Shown: positions 24,701 through 33,176 of the stretch, one piece after another
Layout of the letters: each line of letters opens with the position of its first letter
How positions within the stretch are numbered: position 1 is the stretch's first letter
From: CAYUQT01 sp964596165
GTDB lineage: Bacteria; Planctomycetota; Phycisphaerae; UBA1845; JAFGLZ01
Length of the DNA: 64,000 nucleotides
NCBI GenBank assembly: GCA_964596165.1
Contig: CAZQTW010000009.1
Span: 1 to 64,000 of the forward strand
Reading direction: 5' to 3'
Translations under genes and position numbers: made by a program
Notes under the pieces: generated by a model
Databases searched by the model: none
Told to the model about the DNA's origin: nothing
The model's input: only the letters and a program-made list of their open reading frames with translations

Positions 24701-24903
24701 TCAAGCTTCATCGTCACCGCCGTCTCCACGTCCTCCGGGCTAACGCCCTCGTAGATCGTGGTGACGATCACATAGGGAATCGGGACATCGGGTTCGCTCT
24801 CACGCGGAATCGTGACATAGCTGTACGAGCCGAAGACAAACAGCAGCAGGATCATCACCCAAACGGTGGTGCGGTTCTGGATGGCCAGATTGCTGACGAT
24901 CAC
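21787..24903 (-). CDS. RND-family efflux pump inner-membrane subunit (AcrB-like)
   Basis: The GTG at 24903 (VIVSNLAIQN...) begins 4 bases after the adaptor stop; a longer reading overlaps the adaptor gene. The 1038-residue length is normal for HAE1-type RND transporters. It has the first helix (TTVWVMILLLFVFGSYSYV), the following PRES-EPDVPIPYV segment and paired periplasmic loops. The second helix group includes ILAQGMLVDNAIVVVENIF, whose Asp is the family's proton-relay region. The protein exports drugs, detergents or lipids using the proton gradient, together with the adaptor and an outer-membrane channel. No TolC-type gene is in the window. Confidence 0.92.
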   Translation of the reverse strand: MIVSNLAIQNRTTVWVMILLLFVFGSYSYVTIPRESEPDVPIPYVIVTTIYEGVSPEDVETAVTMKLEKKLQGLKGVKEIRSSSAEGMSLILIEFLPEINIDDALQRVRDKIDQARPDLPDEIEAPTLNEISVADFPIMVINLSGPISPVQLKEIAEELEDRFETIPGVLEVEVLGALEREIRLEFDPDRLVAYKISIPELIGLIPSENVNITGGNVDAAEAKFTVRVPGEFVRPEDVDHLLLTVREGKPIYLTDVAKVRDTFKDREGRSRLNGQECVTLSIQKRVGANIITVADTVKAMLTKAEQYLPKGVTYSITLDASKDIRSMLDDLENNVLTGLVLVVGILFLFMDWRSSLIVATEIPLSMLLSFAILHLMGITLNIVVLFSLILAQGMLVDNAIVVVENIFRHRQEGKSNIQAAMDGVGEVAWPVITSTLTTQAAFLPMIFWPGIIGEFMKFLPITLIVTLAASLFVALVINCTMAATMLKLVPQPDYGSLGQRFMRRYEQLLRLSLAHPWTTLTLAFMILGALSVAYARFGHGVEFFPEVDPQRAYINLKGAQGTSLEESDRWARLVEAIVVKYKRDLRNYVTNVGKGADTGRGMGGSLGGTHAARISLDFHDFLDRPRSSEEVVRQIRAEIPKLPGVEVKVKKQEHGPPRGAPVEIEIGGDDFKVLTRIADDVQQRIADVPGLVNLRQDYEQAKPELQFIVDRRRAMLLNVNTNVVGNFLKTAFWGRKVSIYRQFEDEYDITVRLPPAYRRRIDDLYRLQVPNLNGQPVPLSSIGKFVYAGGKGTIERVDQQRVITVLADAEGRLATEVLADVRKRLSAMPLPAGYTLKYAGENEEQDEASAFLKKAFVAALFGIALILVSQFNSLRIPFIIMTTVILSLIGVMLGLLVFRIPFGIIMTGIGSISLAGVVVNNAIVLLAYTRQLQARGMSIIEASVRAGMTRLRPVFLTAITTTLAVVPMVIGINFNFRYLRWDVGGESVQWWRPMAIAVAFGLMVATVLTLVVVPTLYCLFHGGRKNEGASPTPSVEPL

Positions 24904-24907
24904 GCCG

Positions 24908-26086
24908 TCACCTCGCCGCGCGAATCGGGCTGCCGTCACTGACCATCCGCTGCCCCGCGACAATGAGCCTGTCGCCCGCCTTGAGCCCGGAGGTGACGTG
25001 GACGCGATCGCTGGTAATCAGACCGATCTCGATCTTCCGGGACTTGGCCTTCCCGTCCTCCTCCACGTAGACCTGATATCCGTCCTCGGTGGGAATGACC
25101 GAAACCAGCGGAATCATGATCGCCTGCGGAATGTTCCGGCGGAGGAGTACGACCCGGACGATCTGTCCCGATCGGGCCCTTCGCCGGTGATTGTCGGCCG
25201 TGATTTCCGTGCGAAAGGTCCGACTTGCATCGTCGCCTTTCGCACAGATATAGGTGACCTCACCCTGAAGATCGTATTCCTCAACGGCGTCGACAATCAC
25301 CCGAGCCTTCTGACCCACTTTGACATGGGACACGTCGCGCTCGGGCAGGTTGACGATCACCTTCAGCCGATCGACTTCCACAATCTCCGCCACGGGAGTC
25401 CCCGGCCCGACGTACTCACCCAACTCAGGTAAGATGTCGTTGAGGACCCCGCCGACCGGCGAGCGGATCACCGCACGTCTCAACTGCTCACGGGCCAGAT
25501 CCACCGCCGCCTTGCTCATCTGAACGGCCGCCTCGGCGCGATACATTTCGATGTTGGTGGCCACGCCGCGATCGTCGAGTTCCTGGTATCTTTTCAGTTC
25601 TCGTAGATTCAACTCATGCTGCGCAACTGCTTGGTCGTAGGTGGCCTTCAGAATGTCCGTGTTGAGCCAAATCAACGGCTGGTTCGGCTCGACGTCCGTC
25701 CCCTCCGTCGATCCGATCTTCTCAATTCGACCGGCCACCTCAGCCGAGACCTTGACGATGCGGTAGGCCTGCAACACCGCCGGCAACCGCATCTCGTCCG
25801 GCTGCTCCGCCACGGGCACAATCGTTTCGATCTTCACATCGATGACGGGAGCGGTCGTCTGTTGGCCTTGCGAGCCGGCCGAGACCGGCCAGAAGGCGAT
25901 GGCCGCGATGACGGCCCCACCAACCGCCAAAACAATGACCGGACCCAGCCGCCCTCTCCAGCGAGCACGCGGGCGCGGCGATTCGGGCGTCGCCTGGACC
26001 GCACCCGCCGAGGGACCGCCAAGTTCCTCCAGCTTCGGCGGTTGAGGCCGAGATCTTCGATCTTTGACAATGGTACTCATATACAC
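24908..26086 (-). CDS. RND efflux periplasmic adaptor subunit (AcrA/MexA-like)
   Basis: The 392-residue protein has a cytoplasmic basic leader, one membrane helix (GPVIVLAVGGAVIAAIAFWP) and a barrel-sandwich domain (VSAEVAGRIEKIGSTEGTDV ... RSPVGGVLNDILPELGEYV). A coiled hairpin (about 140-200) and a C-terminal membrane-proximal domain (PLVSVIPTEDGYQVYVEEDG) follow. It links the RND pump to an outer-membrane channel. A second ATG six bases in (26080) could be the start; neither has a strong ribosome site. It is in an operon with TetR (21-base gap) and the RND gene. Confidence 0.9.
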   Translation of the reverse strand: MYMSTIVKDRRSRPQPPKLEELGGPSAGAVQATPESPRPRARWRGRLGPVIVLAVGGAVIAAIAFWPVSAGSQGQQTTAPVIDVKIETIVPVAEQPDEMRLPAVLQAYRIVKVSAEVAGRIEKIGSTEGTDVEPNQPLIWLNTDILKATYDQAVAQHELNLRELKRYQELDDRGVATNIEMYRAEAAVQMSKAAVDLAREQLRRAVIRSPVGGVLNDILPELGEYVGPGTPVAEIVEVDRLKVIVNLPERDVSHVKVGQKARVIVDAVEEYDLQGEVTYICAKGDDASRTFRTEITADNHRRRARSGQIVRVVLLRRNIPQAIMIPLVSVIPTEDGYQVYVEEDGKAKSRKIEIGLITSDRVHVTSGLKAGDRLIVAGQRMVSDGSPIRAAR

Positions 26087-26107
26087 ACAACCCCATCGGG
26101 GCGGTTG

Positions 26108-26734
26108 TCAGCCCCCTTCCCTTTTCCGCTGTCTACCGAGGCCATCCAACAGAAGTTCCGTCATGTCGAGAATGCCTGCCTCCAACTGGTTTCGATCACT
26201 TACCCGAAAGTACGGCGGGCTGAATCCTTCGCAGGCCATCGTCATCAACCAAGCCGTACGCTTCGCATCCATGTCCTTTCGGAAAAGGCCTTGCTCTTTT
26301 CCCTCCACGATGACGCCGGACACCAAATCCACGCACCTGTGAAAGAACTCCTCGTCTTGATGGGAGAACATGGCGGCGGCCTCCCCCCATATCTCCGGGG
26401 CATGCGGCGCCTCGTGGTGATAGTCCCACACGAAGAGAAGGGATTTCATGCACATCTCTCTGAGTTTTGCGTCGGCCGGCAGATCGCTTTTTGCGATCTC
26501 CGACAGAAGGCCCAGTACCCTGCTGCGCAGCTCGTTACTGATCTCTGCGAAGATCGCCTCCTTGCTGGTGAAATGTAAGTATAAGGCCCCCTTAGAGATG
26601 CCTACACGACGGGCGATATCGTCCATCGTCGTCTTCTTGAACCCATAATGAAGGAAAAGCCTCCCAGCCTCCTCCAGGATCCCCCGACGCACGTCGACCG
26701 AGCCATTGCTCGCAGTGATTGACCGACTGACCAA
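26108..26734 (-). CDS. TetR-family regulator of the RND efflux operon
   Basis: I place the start at TTG (26734): GGAG lies 7 bases before it and a TATAAT -10 at 26753-26758 is just upstream, which would be inside the coding part of a longer reading from 26827. The 208-residue product has a TetR DNA-binding region: RRGILEEAGRLFLHYGFKK and TTMDDIARRVGISKGALYLH. The usual FTSKEAIF and a helical ligand-binding C-terminus follow. It leads the operon with the adaptor and RND pump, so it most likely represses that operon and itself and is released by a pump substrate. Confidence 0.85.
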   Translation of the reverse strand: MVSRSITASNGSVDVRRGILEEAGRLFLHYGFKKTTMDDIARRVGISKGALYLHFTSKEAIFAEISNELRSRVLGLLSEIAKSDLPADAKLREMCMKSLLFVWDYHHEAPHAPEIWGEAAAMFSHQDEEFFHRCVDLVSGVIVEGKEQGLFRKDMDAKRTAWLMTMACEGFSPPYFRVSDRNQLEAGILDMTELLLDGLGRQRKREGG

Positions 26735-26752
26735 TTTCGTTCTCCAGTCAAC

Positions 26753-26780
26753 ATTATACCACGGCTTGGCAGCCAAACAA
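26753..26780 (-). promoter_or_regulatory. Promoter of the TetR/RND operon with 11-bp palindrome
   Basis: On the reverse strand, TTGTTT (26775-26780) and TATAAT (26753-26758) are 16 bases apart. The perfect palindrome TTGGC-A-GCCAA (26766-26776) lies between them and could be the TetR operator. The -10 is strong, the -35 weak. Confidence 0.5.
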
Positions 26781-26887
26781 GCAAGCAGTCTGTCGGTTCT
26801 TGTCGTCAGCGCCCCGTCTTTTGACATAACCGGCTCAACCCGTTAGGTTTGCAGGAGATGTCGTAGCCATGTACAGGAGAAGACCGA

Positions 26888-27826
26888 ATGCCACGATCCT
26901 TTCTGGGTGCCCCCGTCAGCCTGTTGGTTGTCTGCCAGACCCTGCTGGCTCAGGCGGGCGACAACGTCCCATGCGAGAAGGTCGAAAACGTCCCTTACGG
27001 CACGTGGAAGGATCGCGATCTCACCTTTGACGTACTGACCCCGGTCGGGGCGAAGGTCAACAAGGGAATCATCTTGGTCGCCAGCGGCAGCTTCAAGAGC
27101 CACAAGGAAGACTACAGCAAGCCGCTTACGGGTTGGGCCGGCGAGTTGCTGAAGGGCAAATACACGCTCTTCATCGTGTACCACCCCAATTTCGAAGAGG
27201 GAGCGTTCGTCCCCGACATGGTCAAGTGCGTGGACCGCGCGGTTCGATTTGTGCGAAGCCAAGCGGCCAAGTATGAGGTGGACCCCGCTTACATGGGACT
27301 CACAAGCGGGTCAAGCGGCGGCCACCTGGCGCTCATGGTCGGCTTGCGAGGCGACGACGGGGTCAAGGACAGTCCGGACCCGGTCATGCGGGTGTCCAAT
27401 CGCGTTCAGGCCCTGGTGGTTTGGTATTCGCCCAGTGACATGTTGAACTGGATGACGGAGAACAGTTGGGCCCGAGGAGAAGGCCCGCCCGTCAAGCAGT
27501 GCGAGGAGTTCATGGGAGTCAAGGGCGACGACCTGACACGTGTCCTTAAGGAGATGTCCCCCATTCAATACGTCACGCCTGACGACCCGCCCACACTCAT
27601 GCTGCACGCAACCGGCGACGTGGTTGTACCCATTTTTCAATCCTTTCGATTGGAAGCGGCGCTGGAGAAGGCCGGCGTCCCCAACTTCCTGATCATTCAC
27701 AACGGTATCGGCCACAACCGTGGCGCCGAAATGTTCAAAGAGTATGACCCCGTACGGTCATGGTTCCGCAAGTATCTGATTCAGAAACACCGGCCTATGA
27801 GGTCCGCATCGAAGCCGGTAGAATAG
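26888..27826 (+). CDS. Exported alpha/beta hydrolase
   Basis: The start has AGGAGAAG 7 bases upstream. The 312-residue protein has a signal peptide (MPRSFLGAPVSLLVVCQTLL). The alpha/beta-hydrolase core includes YMGLTSGSSGGHLALMVGL, where GSSGG is the nucleophile elbow, plus LMLHATGDVVVPIFQSFRLE and IIHNGIGHNRG, which supply the likely Asp and His. It resembles esterase/lipase-type (BD-FAE-like) enzymes that cleave carbohydrate esters. The substrate is unknown. It is divergent from the efflux operon. Confidence 0.8.
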   Translation: MPRSFLGAPVSLLVVCQTLLAQAGDNVPCEKVENVPYGTWKDRDLTFDVLTPVGAKVNKGIILVASGSFKSHKEDYSKPLTGWAGELLKGKYTLFIVYHPNFEEGAFVPDMVKCVDRAVRFVRSQAAKYEVDPAYMGLTSGSSGGHLALMVGLRGDDGVKDSPDPVMRVSNRVQALVVWYSPSDMLNWMTENSWARGEGPPVKQCEEFMGVKGDDLTRVLKEMSPIQYVTPDDPPTLMLHATGDVVVPIFQSFRLEAALEKAGVPNFLIIHNGIGHNRGAEMFKEYDPVRSWFRKYLIQKHRPMRSASKPVE

Positions 27827-27858
27827 GTTGTCATGTCGCTTGATGTCGGACACCGCCG

Positions 27859-27864
27859 TATAAT
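27859..27864 (+). promoter_or_regulatory. -10 element TATAAT close to the ATPase start (leaderless mRNA?)
   Basis: A perfect TATAAT ends 8 bases before the ATG at 27873. Transcription would start at or next to the ATG. There is no Shine-Dalgarno. A -35 with normal spacing is not evident. Confidence 0.4.
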
Positions 27865-27872
27865 GCACGTCC

Positions 27873-29123
27873 ATGACGCTCATGGCAGAAAAGGGTGGCC
27901 CATCACCAGAGGCGCAACCTCGATCCTTCTTTGCGCGCGTTAGGATTCGCAACTACAAGAGTATCGGAAGGTGCGCTGTTCCGCTTAGACCGCTGAGCGT
28001 GTTGGTCGGACGAAATGGATCGGGCAAGAGCAATTTTCTCGATGCCCTGCGATTCGTCGCCGAAGCATTGCAGACCTCGCTCGATCACGCCATCAAGTCC
28101 CGAGGAGGAATTGACGAAGTCAGACGCCGAAGCACCGGACACCCGCGGAATTTCGCCATCGAACTGGACATGAATCTTCCAGAGTGGAACGCCGCCACCT
28201 ACGGTTTCGAGGTCGCTGCAAGAACACAAGGAGGATTCATCGTCAGGCAGGAACGATTGAAGATACGCGATCCTCGCGGTGAGACGATTGCCGGCTATAG
28301 ACTTGAAGAGGGACGACTGAAGCATTCCACTCTTGATGCCATGCCCCCGGCCGCCGCCGACCGCCTGTACCTGGTGACCGCTGCCGGACTCCCCGACTTC
28401 CGCGGTGTCTACGACGCCTTGATGTCGATGGGCTTCTACAACCTTAACCCTGACGCGATGAAGGAACTTCAAAGCCCGGATGCGGGAGAACTGCTTCACC
28501 GAGATGCCGGCAACATCGCTAGCGTCATCGGACGACTCAGCGCCGATCAGCCGAATGTCAAAGATCGCATCAGATCCTATCTGAGCACCATCGTCCCTGG
28601 TATCGCCGATGTGAATCGGGTGGCGTTGGGTCCTCGGGAGACACTGGAGTTTCGCCAAGAAGTCGTTGGCTCAGAACACCCGTGGAAATTCTACGCCGCT
28701 AGTATGTCCGATGGGACTCTCCGAGCATTAGGTACTCTGGTCGCCGTTACTCAATTGGCCGACCGGAAGCGGGCCGTGAGCTTGGTTGGCATCGAAGAGC
28801 CCGAGACCGCCCTTCATCCCGCAGCAGCCGGTGCCCTAATGGATGCCTTGCGCGAGGCCGCCTCTCACACGCAGGTTCTTGTGACAACCCATAGTCCCGA
28901 TCTACTTGACCAGGTCGACCCAGAGCAAGACGGCCTCCTCGTCGTTTACTCAACGCAGGGCGATACCGGAGTTGCCCAGGCGGATCGGCCGAGCTTGGAG
29001 GCCTTGAGAAGACATCTCTATACCGCAGGCGAACTCCTACGCATGGACCAGATAGCTCCTGACCAGGATGATGTGAGGCGTCAACTTGAGATGGAGTTTG
29101 GCATTGATGAGGAGAAGGTGTGA
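27873..29123 (+). CDS. AAA (OLD/RecF-like) ATPase of an ATPase-DUF4276 pair
   Basis: The 416-residue protein has the ATP-binding fold of SMC-related AAA_21 ATPases. VRIRNYKSIGRCAVPLRPLS opens the domain, with Walker A VGRNGSGKSN (about 47-56). Walker B is VSLVGIEEPETALHPAA and the end motif is VLVTTHSPDLLDQ. It lacks the TOPRIM nuclease domain of true OLD proteins, but the next gene, overlapping by four bases (GTGA), encodes a DUF4276 protein that may supply it. Such pairs are found in defence or DNA-processing contexts. The start at 27873 follows a TATAAT with no ribosome site. Confidence 0.8.
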   Translation: MTLMAEKGGPSPEAQPRSFFARVRIRNYKSIGRCAVPLRPLSVLVGRNGSGKSNFLDALRFVAEALQTSLDHAIKSRGGIDEVRRRSTGHPRNFAIELDMNLPEWNAATYGFEVAARTQGGFIVRQERLKIRDPRGETIAGYRLEEGRLKHSTLDAMPPAAADRLYLVTAAGLPDFRGVYDALMSMGFYNLNPDAMKELQSPDAGELLHRDAGNIASVIGRLSADQPNVKDRIRSYLSTIVPGIADVNRVALGPRETLEFRQEVVGSEHPWKFYAASMSDGTLRALGTLVAVTQLADRKRAVSLVGIEEPETALHPAAAGALMDALREAASHTQVLVTTHSPDLLDQVDPEQDGLLVVYSTQGDTGVAQADRPSLEALRRHLYTAGELLRMDQIAPDQDDVRRQLEMEFGIDEEKV

Positions 29124-29728
29124 ACCGCCTGCGCGTTGCAGCAATTGTCGAAGGCCACGGCGACGAAAAGGCAGTACCACTGCTTCTACGACGCATCTGG
29201 ACCGAACTCCTCGGCGGCGAGTACATCGATGTCATCAGGCCAATTCGGCATCCACGAGCCAGACTTGTCCAAAAAGGTGAACTTGAGAAGGCCGTACAAC
29301 TGGCGGCGCTCAAGCTGAGCGGATCGAACCCATGCTCTGATGCGGGTTTGGTGCTGATCCTGATCGACGCGAATTCTGACGCCCCCTGCATGCTCGGCCC
29401 CCGGTTGCTCGATTGTGCCAAGGCGGCAGCCCCACACGTCGACATCGCGTGTGTGCTGGCAAATGTGGAGTATGAAACGTGGTTTGTTGCCGCGGCTCAG
29501 TCGCTCTGCGGCCACCTCAGTCTTGCTCCCGAAGAGAGCCTGCCCGAGGATCCCGAATCCTCACGCTTGAAGAAGGCATGGATCGAGAAGCGATACAAAG
29601 GAGTGAAATACAGCGAAACGATCGACCAACCTGCCATGACCGCTGACATGGACCTGTCGCTCTGTCGCCGGCGCTCGCCTTCGTTTGACAAGCTTTGCCG
29701 CGAACTTGAGAAACGATTCAGGATGTGA
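29120..29728 (+). CDS. DUF4276 family protein (TOPRIM-like), partner of the ATPase
   Basis: The GTG start at 29120 overlaps the ATPase stop (GTGA) with GGAGAAGG just upstream. The 202-residue protein opens with LRVAAIVEGHGDEKAVPLLL, whose Glu is in the position of the TOPRIM acidic residue. It also has VLILIDANSDAP, an acidic DxxxD segment after a strand. Length and motifs fit DUF4276, thought to be a TOPRIM-like nuclease-type fold. It is likely the effector half of a split OLD-like system with the ATPase. Confidence 0.75.
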   Translation: MNRLRVAAIVEGHGDEKAVPLLLRRIWTELLGGEYIDVIRPIRHPRARLVQKGELEKAVQLAALKLSGSNPCSDAGLVLILIDANSDAPCMLGPRLLDCAKAAAPHVDIACVLANVEYETWFVAAAQSLCGHLSLAPEESLPEDPESSRLKKAWIEKRYKGVKYSETIDQPAMTADMDLSLCRRRSPSFDKLCRELEKRFRM

Positions 29729-29737
29729 ACGGCCGCA

Positions 29738-31564
29738 CTACCGTTCTCGATTCGCGCGCCGTCGGTCAATCTCGTTCAGCAGTCGTTTTCGCAGTCGAAT
29801 GGCTTCCGGCGTGACCTCGACCAATTCATCGTCCTCGATGAACTCCAGAGCCAGTTCCAGCGTCAAGATCCGCGGCGGCTTGAGAACAACCGTCTTGTCC
29901 GATCCGGCCGCTCGGATGTTGGTCATCTTCTTGGCCTTGCACACGTTGACTTGGATGTCGTCGTCATGACAGTGCTCGCCGACCACCTGGCCCGCATAGA
30001 CCTGATCGCCGGGCTTGACGAACATGGTGCCCCGATCGGCCAGGTTGTCGAGGGCGTAGGCCCGGACCTGACCGGCCTCGCTGGCGATGAGAACACCGTT
30101 CGCCCGGCCGGGAATGTCGCCCCGCATCGGCCCGTATTCGTCAAAGTTGTGGTGGATGATGGCGGTGCCGTTGGTGGCCGTCATGAGCCGGTTTCGAAGG
30201 CCGATGAGGCCCCGCGCCGGAACGGTAAACTCGATATGGGTGTACTCCTCGCGGGCCTCCATCTTCGCGCAGATCGCGCGCCGGCTCCCCATCAATTCCA
30301 TGACCGAGCCGATGTGCTGGGAGGGCACATCGATCACGCAGAACTCGATGGGCTCGGTCTTGACGCCGTCCTTCTCACGGAAGATCACCTTGGGCTTGCC
30401 CACGGCCAACTCGTACCCCTCGCGCCTCATGTTCTCGACGAGCACCGACAGGTGAAGCAATCCGCGTCCTGAAACGTGAAACTCCTCCGGCGTCGGACCG
30501 GGCTCGACCCGAAGAGCCACGTTCCGCTGAAGCTCCTTTTCCAGACGCTCTTTGATGTGTCGACTGGTTACGAACTTGCCGCAGCGCCCGGCAAAGGGCG
30601 AATCGTTGACGCGAAAGGTCATGTGCAAGGTTGGTTCGTCGACGCGAATCCCCGGCAGCGGGGCCGGCCGCTCCGGATCCGTCAGCGTGTCTCCGATGTC
30701 GACGGACTCTAGGCCCACGACCGCGCAGATGTCCCCCGCAACGACCTCATCCACCTTCTGCCGCCCGAGACCGTCAAAGACATAGAGCTCACCGATCTGC
30801 CGGATGTGCTGAGCCCCATCGGCCTTGGCGACGGCAATGGGAGAATTCGTTCTCAGCGTGCCACCGAAGACTCGCCCGATGCCGATGCGTCCCACATAAT
30901 CGTTGTAATCCAACGTCGTCACAAGCATTTGCAGCGGCGCACCGGGATCCGCTTTGGGCGCCGGTACACGAGCGAGAATCGTCTCGAAGAGAACGGAAAT
31001 ATCGTTCCGCCGCTCCTCGGGCTTGAGCGTGGCGTAGCCCTCCGTCGCCGATGTGTATATCGTGGGGAATCCCAACGTCTCCTCATCCGCGCCCAACTCG
31101 ATGAACAGGTCGATCACCTCGTCGAGGACATCCGCCGGCCGAGCGTCTTGACGGTCGATCTTGTTGACGACAACCACCGGATGCAGGCCGCACTCGAATG
31201 CCTTGCGAAGCACAAACCGCGTTTGTGGCATGGGGCCTTCGAAGGCATCGACCAAGAGAAGGGCTCCGTCGGCCATCTTGAGGACGCGCTCCACCTCGCC
31301 GCCGAAGTCGGCATGCCCCGGCGTGTCGATGAGATTGATCTTGGTGCCCTTGTACCGAATCGCGATGTTCTTCGCGAGAATCGTGATGCCCCGCTCTCGC
31401 TCGAGGTCGTTCGAGTCCAGGATTCGCTCGCCTTTGAGTTGAAACTCGCGAAACTGCCCGCACTGCCGCAACATCTGATCAACGAGCGTGGTCTTGCCAT
31501 GGTCCACGTGCGCAATGATGGCGACGTTGCGAATATCGGCATGAGTCAAAACGGGGTCTGACAT
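29738..31564 (-). CDS. typA: TypA/BipA translational GTPase
   Basis: The 608-residue length is standard. G motifs are AHVDHGKTTLVDQML (G1), RGITI (G2), DTPGHADFGGEVERVL (G3) and NKIDR (G4). Two beta-barrel/EF-G-like segments and the typical C-terminus (GRGLLHLSVLVENMRREGYE, RANGVLIASEAGQVRAYAL) follow. It is a ribosome-associated GTPase that aids 50S assembly and growth at low temperature or under stress. It is convergent with the DUF4276 gene (9-base gap). Confidence 0.96.
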   Translation of the reverse strand: MSDPVLTHADIRNVAIIAHVDHGKTTLVDQMLRQCGQFREFQLKGERILDSNDLERERGITILAKNIAIRYKGTKINLIDTPGHADFGGEVERVLKMADGALLLVDAFEGPMPQTRFVLRKAFECGLHPVVVVNKIDRQDARPADVLDEVIDLFIELGADEETLGFPTIYTSATEGYATLKPEERRNDISVLFETILARVPAPKADPGAPLQMLVTTLDYNDYVGRIGIGRVFGGTLRTNSPIAVAKADGAQHIRQIGELYVFDGLGRQKVDEVVAGDICAVVGLESVDIGDTLTDPERPAPLPGIRVDEPTLHMTFRVNDSPFAGRCGKFVTSRHIKERLEKELQRNVALRVEPGPTPEEFHVSGRGLLHLSVLVENMRREGYELAVGKPKVIFREKDGVKTEPIEFCVIDVPSQHIGSVMELMGSRRAICAKMEAREEYTHIEFTVPARGLIGLRNRLMTATNGTAIIHHNFDEYGPMRGDIPGRANGVLIASEAGQVRAYALDNLADRGTMFVKPGDQVYAGQVVGEHCHDDDIQVNVCKAKKMTNIRAAGSDKTVVLKPPRILTLELALEFIEDDELVEVTPEAIRLRKRLLNEIDRRRANRER

Positions 31565-31813
31565 AGACTACGTTTCGCGGCCTCGCCGCGTATCCCGGCG
31601 TGCGGTTTGGTGCGGACCCACGCGCATCGTCTTCTCCTTGCCGCCAGGACCCGTCCGGCAATCCGCGGCCGCACCCCCCGGCGTGATGACGCGTAATAGC
31701 CTACTGAATTCAGGCATGCGGAGCAATGAGCGGAACGAATTCGCCGCGACGCAAAGGGGGTCGGTGACGACCGGACCCGAAAAACGGGACACGGCGATCG
31801 TCTCGGAATCAGG

Positions 31814-32932
31814 TCAGGCGCGATACAGTGAACGAATCGCCGCGATGACCTGATCCTGTTGGGCTTCGGTCAGGCCCGCGAAGCTGGGTAGCGAAAGGCC
31901 CTGGGCGCCGATGCGGTCGGCGACATGGCCGCCCACCCTTTCGGCATCGGCATAGACGATCATCTGGTGAAGCGGCGCCCAGATGGGCCGCGTCTCGATG
32001 CCCTGTTCGCGGAGGCCTCGCATGAGATCGTCCCGCGAACGACCGAAGACAGCCTCGTCGACGAGAACAGTGGTGAGCCAGTCCGACGAACAGGTGCCGG
32101 GCTCATCCGACGGTAAGGTGATCCCAGGGATCTCCGACAGGCACTGATAGCGCATTGCAATCCGGTGCTTTCGTGCCAGAATCTCATCGAGCGATTCAAA
32201 CTGAGCCAGGCCGATTGCCGCCCCGACATTGCTTAATCGATAGTTGTAGCCGACTTGGTCGTGTATGTAGCCCGGACCGGGCAGCTTCGCCTGATTGAGC
32301 AAATGCTCCGCTCGTTCAGCCAGTATGCTGTCGTCCGTAGCGATCACGCCGCCGCCGGCGGTCGTAATCAGCTTGTTGCCGTTGAAACTGAAGCACCCCG
32401 CCCGGCCAAAGGTGCCCGCCTGCCGACCGTCCACCGTGGCCGTAAAGGCCTCGGCCGCGTCCTCGATTAGGGGAACGTCATAGCGGCGAGCTGTCTCAAT
32501 CAGAGAATCGAGACGGCAAGCACGCCCAATGATGTGGGCCGGCAGGACGGCTGCCGGGCGTTTTCCGGCATCGCATCGCTTCTTAAGCTCCGCAGCCATC
32601 AGGTCCACATCCACATTCCAATGAGCGGGGTGGGCGTCAATGAGCACGGGCTCGGCATTCAGATACCGGATCGGATTCGCGGTGGCCACAAACGTCAGAT
32701 CACTAACCAGGACCCGGTCATCCGCCTTCACACCGATGAGCCGTAAGACCAGATGGAGGGCGCTGGTGCCACTGGCACATGTCACCACATGACGCACCCC
32801 GAGGTAGGCGGCCAAAGCCTCAGAGAAGCGCCGGTTAAACTCACCGCCCCCCGCCAACCAGCCTACATCAAGGCATTCCTGCACATAACGTCCCTCACGA
32901 CCTGTGACGAATGGGGCAAAAAGGGGAATCAT
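31814..32932 (-). CDS. DegT/DnrJ/EryC1-family nucleotide-sugar aminotransferase
   Basis: The ATG at 32932 gives MIPLFAPFVTGREGRYVQEC, the usual N-terminus; a longer reading from 32977 is possible but has no ribosome site. The 372-residue PLP enzyme has ASGTSALHLVLRLIGVKADD, the cofactor site LIEDAAEAFTATVDG and FSFNGNKLITTAGGG, whose Lys forms the Schiff base. It transfers an amino group to a 4-keto nucleotide sugar. A 4,6-dehydratase of the CapD/WbpM type, encoded 1.5 kb away on the other strand, could provide the substrate. Confidence 0.88.
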   Translation of the reverse strand: MIPLFAPFVTGREGRYVQECLDVGWLAGGGEFNRRFSEALAAYLGVRHVVTCASGTSALHLVLRLIGVKADDRVLVSDLTFVATANPIRYLNAEPVLIDAHPAHWNVDVDLMAAELKKRCDAGKRPAAVLPAHIIGRACRLDSLIETARRYDVPLIEDAAEAFTATVDGRQAGTFGRAGCFSFNGNKLITTAGGGVIATDDSILAERAEHLLNQAKLPGPGYIHDQVGYNYRLSNVGAAIGLAQFESLDEILARKHRIAMRYQCLSEIPGITLPSDEPGTCSSDWLTTVLVDEAVFGRSRDDLMRGLREQGIETRPIWAPLHQMIVYADAERVGGHVADRIGAQGLSLPSFAGLTEAQQDQVIAAIRSLYRA

Positions 32933-33047
32933 CGCACGTACCTTAGAACCGATCGCCCCGACTTGGCGTCTAAACATATATAGAGCGAAGCCAAGAGGCG
33001 GTCTTGCGATCTCATCGTCTAATACGAAGTAATTCGGCGAGGTCTGT

Positions 33048-33076
33048 TTGTCTACTCAAGATTTGGTCGATATACT
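33048..33076 (+). promoter_or_regulatory. Sigma-70-like promoter of the TPR-protein gene
   Basis: TTGTCT (33048-33053), 17 bases, TATACT (33071-33076). Spacing is ideal and the -10 has five of six consensus bases. It lies in the divergent region between the aminotransferase and the TPR gene, giving an untranslated leader of about 95 bases. Confidence 0.5.
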
Positions 33077-33176
33077 CTTTACGGAGGCGCAGTAGTAAGG
33101 CAATTCCACTTCGATTGCCCCCGAATGAGGGAATATGTGCCTTCGCGTCCCTTCCGCAGGAAGTGTGTGCTGGGTG

